Source of the DNA: Eutrigla gurnardus
Taxonomy: Eukaryota; Chordata; Actinopteri; Perciformes; Triglidae
Assembly (NCBI GenBank): GCA_963514095.1
Contig: OY741280.1
Location: 22,367,657 to 22,431,656, forward strand
Reading direction: 5' to 3'
Length of the DNA: 64,000 bases
Shown: positions 58,686 through 64,000 of the stretch, piece by piece
How positions within the stretch are numbered: the stretch's first letter is position 1
Layout: the number at the start of each line of letters is the position of its first letter
Notes under the pieces: model-generated
Database searches by the model: none
Seen by the model: the letters and a program-made list of their open reading frames with translations, nothing else
What the model was told of the DNA's origin: nothing
Made by a program: the position numbers and the translations under genes

Positions 58686-59628
58686 GGGCCCTAGTTTCGT
58701 AGACCAGGCGCAGTCAGCTCTCAGCGCACCTGCGCCACACCGACGGGGTGTGTCCGCCTGGACTTTGCAAGTTTCGTGCACCGCGCAGGCTCGCGCAGGC
58801 ACACCTCCCGTCACTCCCACCCGCGCAAGTGGGAAAGAGGGAGGAGAAGAAGGCGAGAGTGGGAGACGAGGAGGAGACGAGGCGTGGACTGGGATTAATA
58901 CAGCTGATTCAGATCTTCACCAATCAAATGAGCTCCTCTCCTCACCTTTAATGCGTTAGGGGAGGTTCAGTGCAAGCTCCGTCACTTGACAACCCGATGA
59001 CAGAAGCAGCGCCGCCGCTCCCACCACGCTCATCACGTGCTGTGCGCGCGTATCATAATAATAACAATGTCCATATTATAAAAAACAGGAGAGAGAGAGG
59101 GAGATGTTTTGGTCCGAGAGGCTGAGTTTCCGTTACGCGTGCCATCCGCCTTTGATCTGACGTCAGATGTGACGGGACAATCTATATAGATATAAATTCA
59201 CGTGTTGATTCAATGAGTTGCATTAATAGTGTTTGTTGTGATTATTTATTGCATTTAAATGTGCCTGGAACTGTGGAAACCTGCCTGTGAGGTCTCGGTG
59301 ACGTGTGCGCACTGCGCGCCGTCAGCCAAACTTCCACTCCGCCAGCTGTGATTCGCATTGAATGAATGGACTTTATTTACGCCTTGCGCCGAGAGTAGAC
59401 CAGGTGGGAGCTGGCGAGCTTTCAGCGAAGTCTCGGCGAGGCTTTTTGCCACGAAACTTCCGCTACGCCAAGCTGAATCTGTGACGCCTCCCCCTGCTGC
59501 GCCGCCACACCCATCTTGGCGCAGGCGATCAACCAAACTGCCAAACTGACCGTGCGCAAGGCTGCGCGGGTCGAAACTTGCATTACGCCGGCTCCGCCAC
59601 CCGGTGCTGCGCCACGAAACTAGGGCCC
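58686..59628. mobile_element. Non-autonomous DNA transposon with perfect 15-bp terminal inverted repeats and TTA duplication
   Basis: Left end GGGCCCTAGTTTCGT and right end ACGAAACTAGGGCCC are exact inverted repeats. TTA flanks both (58683-58685 and 59629-59631), as in PIF/Harbinger. The 943-bp interior is unusually rich in CpG and GCGC (CGCGCAGG, TGCGCGCGT) against AT-rich flanks, and a purine run GAGGAGACGAGGAGACGAGG-like lies near 58860. No transposase. Confidence 0.85.
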
Positions 59629-59631
59629 TTA

Positions 59632-62600
59632 GACTTTGAACGCATCGCCGAACTGAAAAAGTCCCGCCCCCTTCCTTCAGACCTCTGATCAAAGCCCCAC
59701 CCTCAGAACGCCAAACAAGTGCTCGAGATCGACACAATCAGGAAGTAAGCATTGACAGATGGGCAGGTCGTCCACTTATTCTCTCCGGTCCGACTGTTTT
59801 GATTGGACGAGGTGTTTACAGTCCTGCCACGGCCACAGATTTACCACATTTATCTTCTTTTTTTATATTTGTATTCATTGCTATCGGTATCAAGGTTTCA
59901 AGTAATATAACAGGAAGTGTTTCTGCGTAGAATCAGCTACTCAACCTTTAAGGTTATCGTCGTGGTTAAAGGACTAACATGATAGCGTGTTGGAAGCAGA
60001 ACTCAAGTTAAAGTTTAAACATTCCCCTTCCTTCCCCTTTAAGGACTTCCTGCTGCGCCGCGCTGCTCGATGTAAACACAGGTTTCTTTTTCAAGTCTGA
60101 ACAAACAGCCGACGCCGGCGATCTCTGGAGAGGCCGGAGTGCCTTTTCATGTCCGCTTTGACCGTAGTGGATCTGGAACGAGATCAGAGAGTCCGCCTGA
60201 ACTCCTCGGTGGATCCGACCGACGTCCGTAGAGAGAATCATTCGGCAAAATAAAGAAAAAAAAGAAATGAGTCCTGGCTGAATAAAGATTAGTCAGAGAA
60301 TTAGCCAGAAGTCGGCGTGTCCTTATGCAGAGCAGTTGAATGACCACTAGGAGACGATTTCTGCCAAATAATCTCAGAAATCCTCAGAGGATTCTTTCGC
60401 TCTTGGATGCTATTTTGTTGCTTTCAGTAAAAACACGGCCTAGCCTGGTTGATCTCCGTTTGTGGGCTCATATTTTCACCTCTAAAGAAGAAAATGTAAA
60501 ACCATCACCACCATAAAAAAACACCATCAGCATCGTGGACTGGTTCATTTCATTCAGGGGGGGGTGTGCTCATGATTAATGGGTTGACGCCGGCCGTGTG
60601 GACGGACAACTTCCCTGATGGAACACATTACAAGGCCTGTTTTTATTTTCTGTGGAAGTGAATGAAAAAAGAAATCATTTGTCTGCGTGCAAAAACCTCA
60701 TAAAAAAAAAAGATAAAACCATCAGAAACCTACCGGCATCACGGGGAACACGCCGGCTACAGATGGACTCGCCATTTCATTCCATCGCAGGCGAAGCTTT
60801 GTTGTTCATGATTAATGGGAGAGACGTCTCATTTTAGGGGGGGGGGGGAGTCGGACGACACATCAGTAACCGGAGAGCTGCTTAACATTCTGCTCACCTT
60901 CGCTGTTCAAAAACAACAAAACATTTCCCTTCATGCAAAATGGTTGGAGACTTTCCATCGGGGAGCAAACATCGGAACCGATGTTGGTGGCGAGGCTTCC
61001 AGTTCCTGTTTTTATGACATCGGGGGGCTTTTTGTCGATCTGGAAATCTGATCCTGAGCCGGGAAGAGCAATTGGTTTTACAATCTGTGGCTGTAAACCC
61101 AGAATCATGTGTGTCCCTCCCCCTGTTTTTGCCTGAACATTTTAAAGGCAAATACCTTTTTTGGGGCCGATTCCAATTTGACTTGCAATCTTTATTTACA
61201 TTTTTTTTGTATGAACCAGGCCTTTCTGAACACGCAAGAACACCGTACAGTAAAAGACAAAAGTACAACATTTTAAAGGGAAATACCTTTTGATCATTAT
61301 TCTATCATTTCTTTAATTTTTGATACATTTAAATGCAGAATTCTGACTTACTGTACATTAATCATCAAAATTTTACAATATGTTGGTATTTATATTTACT
61401 GACAGTCGCCTGTATTAATTTATTTAGTGGGTCCCACCTGGTCTGTAACAGGTCTGTAGTCTCAGTGAGGAGACCTTTCAGTCTCTCAATGAGCCGACGA
61501 GCCTCTTTTTGTGCTCCAGCGACAAACATAACCATGCATCCCCCTTTTTTCTTTCATTTTTAAGTAAAATAAAGCACCGAGTCAAAGTCAATATCTGTGA
61601 AAATGAAATAGACTCTCTGCCGAAGCCGGGGTCTTAGAAGACTCATGGATGTGATGCTATCAGATGTAAGATTGTTTCATTCCTGTGACTGATATTGTTC
61701 CTTTTATGGAGTAAAAGTTTCACTAGAAATCCCATCGGATTTCATGAATGTTGCCTTTAACATCTCATTCATCCTCGTCTGCTTTCACATATCTAAAGCT
61801 ATTCTTTTCATTCTGAGCTTTAACATGATATTAATTAAACGTTAATGTGCTGCATTCTTACATATGTTTATGTAACATCTGGCTTTGTTTTCATTTTTAT
61901 TCATTTGATTTCGGAGCTTATAACACAACAATGAGAAGACATTAAAGTGGGACTATCGTTCGCTGGCATGCTGCATGCAAAGTCTTTGTGATTGATATTC
62001 ATGAATTCATCCGTGAATGACTGTTTAAATAAAAGGGGGGAGACAGCTGGTCTGGTTTATTATTCATGCCACTCCTGCTTTTTATTATTTCTTTGATTTA
62101 ACACGAGAAGGTGATCCTCGTTCCGTGCTTTCTGGTGTAACATGAGTTCCAGTTTAGAGAAGATGAATCGGTTCATATTCGACTCTTTGTGTTGCACGTT
62201 TTCCCTCAAGGTTACGACTTAGTCGACTTCCTCCACCCGGTTTAGAATACGAGTTACAATATCAAGAATTTAATATTTCTGTGAGAAAAGAAAAAACAAT
62301 TTCCACTAAACACAAGATGAAAAACACGTTTCTGTAAGAACAGCCGGCAAAGTTGATGACTTCTCCAAACCAAGATTATCCCAGCTCACACACTGATGCT
62401 ATCTCTCTCTCTCTCCCTCTCCCTCCCCCCCTCTCTCTCTCCCTCCGGAGTGTGAACAGACGCCTTGCTGTCTCAGCTTGGTGAACTTTGATCAGTGCCG
62501 GGTTGCCAGGCTTCAGACAGACAAGGTCGGGGGGGGGGGGGGTGATGATGGCCGGCGTGCTGTCAGACGTGGGGAGTTGCCACCTGTTCTCCATTCTCTC

Positions 62601-62685
62601 ATTAAACCATTAAAGAGCCCTCGAGGCTGTAGAGTCGTGGGTTTATCATTGAAGTGTCGATTTGGTTTTCCTCGTCGACCTCACA
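59632..62685. other. Non-coding, nothing recognised
   Basis: Contains a G run near 60838-60849, a CT/CCCTCTCTC pyrimidine-rich stretch at 62401-62443 and G14 at 62529-62542. No supported exon. Confidence 0.45.
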
Positions 62686-64000
62686 GACGATAACCAACCT
62701 GGGGTTCTTATAGGCGATAACCAACCTTGGGTTTGTATAGACAATAACCAACCTGGGGTTCTTATAGACGATAACCAACCTGGGGTTCTTATAGGCGATA
62801 ACCAACCTTGGGTTTGTATAGACAATAACCAACCTGGGGTTCTTATAGACGATAACCAACCTGGGGTTCTTATAGGCGATAACCAACCTTGGGTTTGTAT
62901 AGACAATAACCAACCTGGGGTTCTTATAGACGATAACCAACCTGGGGTTCGTATAGACGATAACCAACCTTGGGTTTGTATAGACAATAACCAACCTGGG
63001 GTTCTTATAGACGATAACCAACCTGGGGTTCGTATAGACAATAACCAACCTGGGGTTTGTATAGACGATAACCAACCTGGGGTTTGTATAGACGATAACC
63101 AACCTGGGGTTTGTATAGACGATAACCAACCTGGGGTTCTTATAGGCGATAACCAACCTTGGGTTTGTATAGACAATAACCAACCTGGGGTTCTTATAGA
63201 CGATAACCAACCTGGGGTTCGTATAGACAATAACCAACCTGGGGTTTGTATAGACGATAACCAACCTTGGGTTTGTATAGACGATAACCAACCTTGGGTT
63301 CTTATAGACAATAACCAACCTGGGGTTCTTATAGACAATAACCAACCTGGGGTTCTTATAGACAATAACCAACCTGGGGTTCGTATAGACGATAACCAAC
63401 CTGGGGTTCGTATAGACGATAACCAACCTGGGGTTTGTATAGACAATAACCAACCTGGGGTTTGTATAGATGATAACCAACCTGGGGTTTGTATAGACGA
63501 TAACCAACCTGGGGTTTGTATAGACGATAACCAACCTTGGGGGTTCGTATAGACGATAACCAACCTTGGGGGTTCGTAAAGACGATAACCAACCCTGGGG
63601 TTTGTATAGACAATAACCAACCTTAGGTTTGTATAGACGATAACCAACCTGGGGTTTGTACAGACGATAACCAACCTGGGGTTTGTATAGACGATAACCA
63701 ACCTTGGGTTTGTATAGACGATAACCAACCTGGGGTTCGTATAGACGATAACCAACCTGGGGTTCGTATAGACGATAACCAACCTGGGGTTTGTATAGAC
63801 AATAACCAACCTGGGGTTTGTATAGATGATAACCAACCTGGGGTTTGTATAGACGATAACCAACCTGGGGTTTGTATAGACGATAACCAACCTTGGGGGT
63901 TCGTATAGACGATAACCAACCTTGGGGGTTCGTATAGACGATAACCAACCTTGGGGGTTCGTATAGACGATAACCAACCTTGGGTTTGTATAGACGATAA
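62686..64000. repeat. 27-bp satellite array, about 49 copies, continuing past the window
   Basis: The unit is GATAACCAACCTGGGGTTCT followed by TATAGAC. Variable sites are GATAACC/AATAACC, CTGGGG/TTGGG, CTTATA/TGTATA/CGTATA and GAC/GGC. Late units gain one base (TTGGGGGTTC, 28 bp). As 27 is a multiple of three, several frames on both strands stay open up to about 450 codons. The array runs off the right edge. Confidence 0.97.

Noticed and set aside
62602..63977. Open frames of about 440-450 codons on the minus strand and 296 on the plus strand
   Set aside because: The 27-bp array has a unit length divisible by three, so several frames on both strands lack stops. Overlapping long frames on both strands argue against coding.

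Overview
The window reads as nuclear DNA of a ray-finned fish, probably a percomorph. The evidence is a split sialyltransferase gene with very short introns (74 and 81 bp), several dispersed repeats of a kind I recognise from teleost genomes, many long microsatellites, and a degraded endogenous retrovirus whose envelope resembles those common in fish. No bacterial gene organisation, CRISPR array or operon is present. Nearly all open reading frames are chance frames or tandem repeats read as protein.

Layout. At the left edge (1-1910, minus strand) lie five coding exons of an ST3GAL1-like beta-galactoside alpha-2,3-sialyltransferase. The 3' end of the gene, including sialylmotif S, is beyond the window. 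A TATA-like box, CRE and E-box motifs and a short non-coding exon with a good splice donor (3697-3814) are a credible promoter for it. From 4.1 to 9.3 kb the DNA is repeat-rich: a 490-bp Harbinger-like MITE with TTA target duplication, a 22-bp satellite of about 51 copies whose units mostly carry TATAAA, and a dispersed repeat containing a nine-copy 70-bp minisatellite. From 9.3 to 15.2 kb there is mostly single-copy non-coding DNA. A 5.57-kb provirus occupies 15262-20831, flanked by a 5-bp CTTAC duplication. It has two LTRs (about 4% apart), a tRNA-Lys1,2-type primer binding site, a structured leader, remnants of gag, RT, RNase H and integrase, and an env with a large internal deletion that keeps an open transmembrane-subunit frame.

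From 20.8 to 51 kb the window is mainly single-copy non-coding DNA with AT-rich, possibly conserved blocks, a second and third copy of the 8.4-kb dispersed repeat (33.8-34.9 kb), and a GC-rich candidate promoter/first exon on the plus strand (36.0-36.33 kb) whose gene I cannot identify. Two RFX X-box-like palindromes lie at 48.9-49.3 kb. The right part holds large coding-like but non-genic arrays: 81 bp x 10 (51.0-51.85 kb), 21 bp x about 96 (53.2-55.4 kb) and 27 bp x about 49 (62.7 kb to the window end), plus a second TTA-flanked inverted-repeat element (58.7-59.6 kb).

The only host protein gene I can support is the sialyltransferase. The least ordinary structures are a tandemly duplicated three-way-junction RNA fold in the retroviral leader, conserved through wobble changes, and one dispersed repeat family that has expanded a different internal segment into a minisatellite at each of two sites.
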